Part shown: positions 5,932 to 5,944 of the stretch, piece by piece
How the letters are laid out: each line of letters opens with the position of its first letter
Numbering within the stretch: the stretch's first letter is position 1
Assembly (NCBI GenBank): GCA_046704785.1
Contig: JBJKRF010000080.1
Span: forward strand, 1 to 5,944
Origin: JBJKRF01 sp046704785
GTDB lineage: Bacteria; Chloroflexota; Anaerolineae; Anaerolineales; Villigracilaceae
Direction of reading: 5' to 3'
DNA: 5,944 nucleotides
Notes under the pieces: generated by a model
The model's database searches: none
Told to the model about the DNA's origin: nothing
What the model saw: the letters and a program-made list of their open reading frames with translations, nothing else
Position numbers and translations under genes: made by a program

Positions 5932-5944
5932 GTTCTAAATAGTT

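Larger units (their letters stand above)
5751..5944. other. AT-rich non-coding region after comEA
   Basis: By hand count this stretch is about 37% GC (about 32% from 5801 on), far below the flanking genes. It holds no open frame of note and no ATG after the predicted transcription start near 5877. A run of five T at 5786-5790 lacks a convincing stem, so I do not call a terminator. It contains a strong promoter, a dyad within that promoter and a long-range inverted repeat, listed separately. The next gene must lie beyond the window. Confidence 0.7.
5808..5944. repeat. 16-bp inverted repeat enclosing a promoter
   Basis: The left arm AACTATATAGAACTTT (5808-5823) matches the reverse complement of the right arm AAAGTTCTAAATAGTT (5929-5944) at 15 of 16 positions. 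The arms enclose 105 bp. The right arm runs to the last base of the window, so its outer limit is unknown; inside the arms the similarity stops at once. A near-consensus promoter lies between them. Possible readings are recombination sites around an invertible promoter, terminal repeats of a roughly 137-bp MITE-like element, or paired binding sites for one regulator. Confidence 0.6.

Noticed and set aside
5808..5944. Integron attC site or CRISPR leader/repeat
   Set aside because: The arm ends do not match the attC core RYYYAAC/GTTRRRY pattern, and no direct repeat with regular spacers is present. The window ends too soon to exclude an array starting beyond it.

Overview
The window is about 5.9 kb of densely coding, GC-rich bacterial DNA with every recognisable gene on the + strand. 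The gene set is a DUF4870-like membrane protein, gatB, a GT39/ArnT-like glycosyltransferase, a CPBP membrane protein, a GNAT acetyltransferase and a ComEA with an SLBB domain. Together with the GC-rich codon use, it fits an environmental Chloroflexota (Anaerolineae-type) genome. That assignment is an inference from gene style; the window has no rRNA or other phylogenetic marker apart from gatB.

Layout. Positions 1-172 are non-coding, with a 9-bp direct repeat. Positions 173-1099 encode a polytopic protein made of two tandem DUF4870/Tic20-like units. A 60-bp gap holds a consensus TATAAT and a good ribosome binding site for gatB (1160-2608), subunit B of the Asp/Glu-tRNA amidotransferase. After 17 nt comes a large membrane glycosyltransferase (2626-4077). 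Its first codons coincide with a terminator-like hairpin and an extended -10 element, so the gatB/glycosyltransferase boundary is ambiguous. After 18 nt comes a CPBP-family membrane protein (4096-4716) whose motif 1 lacks its first glutamate. A GNAT acetyltransferase follows, starting at GTG 4713 and overlapping the CPBP stop by 4 bp. After 12 nt comes comEA (5175-5750), the membrane-anchored DNA receptor for natural transformation.

The five genes from gatB to comEA have gaps of 17, 18, -4 and 12 nt and are probably co-transcribed at least in part. CPBP-GNAT-comEA form the tightest group. They do not form one pathway: translation, glycan or lipid-linked sugar transfer, membrane protease-like, acyl transfer, and DNA uptake. 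I read this as a mixed housekeeping run rather than a dedicated system.

The most unusual part is the last 194 bases (5751-5944). They are about 37% GC by hand count, non-coding, and hold a near-consensus sigma-70-type promoter (TTGACA-N16-TATAAG) with a 12-bp dyad between its two boxes. A 16-bp inverted repeat (15 of 16 matching) encloses the promoter, and its right arm ends exactly at the window edge. This could be a regulated promoter for a gene beyond the window, an invertible promoter, or a small MITE-like element. The window is too short to decide.
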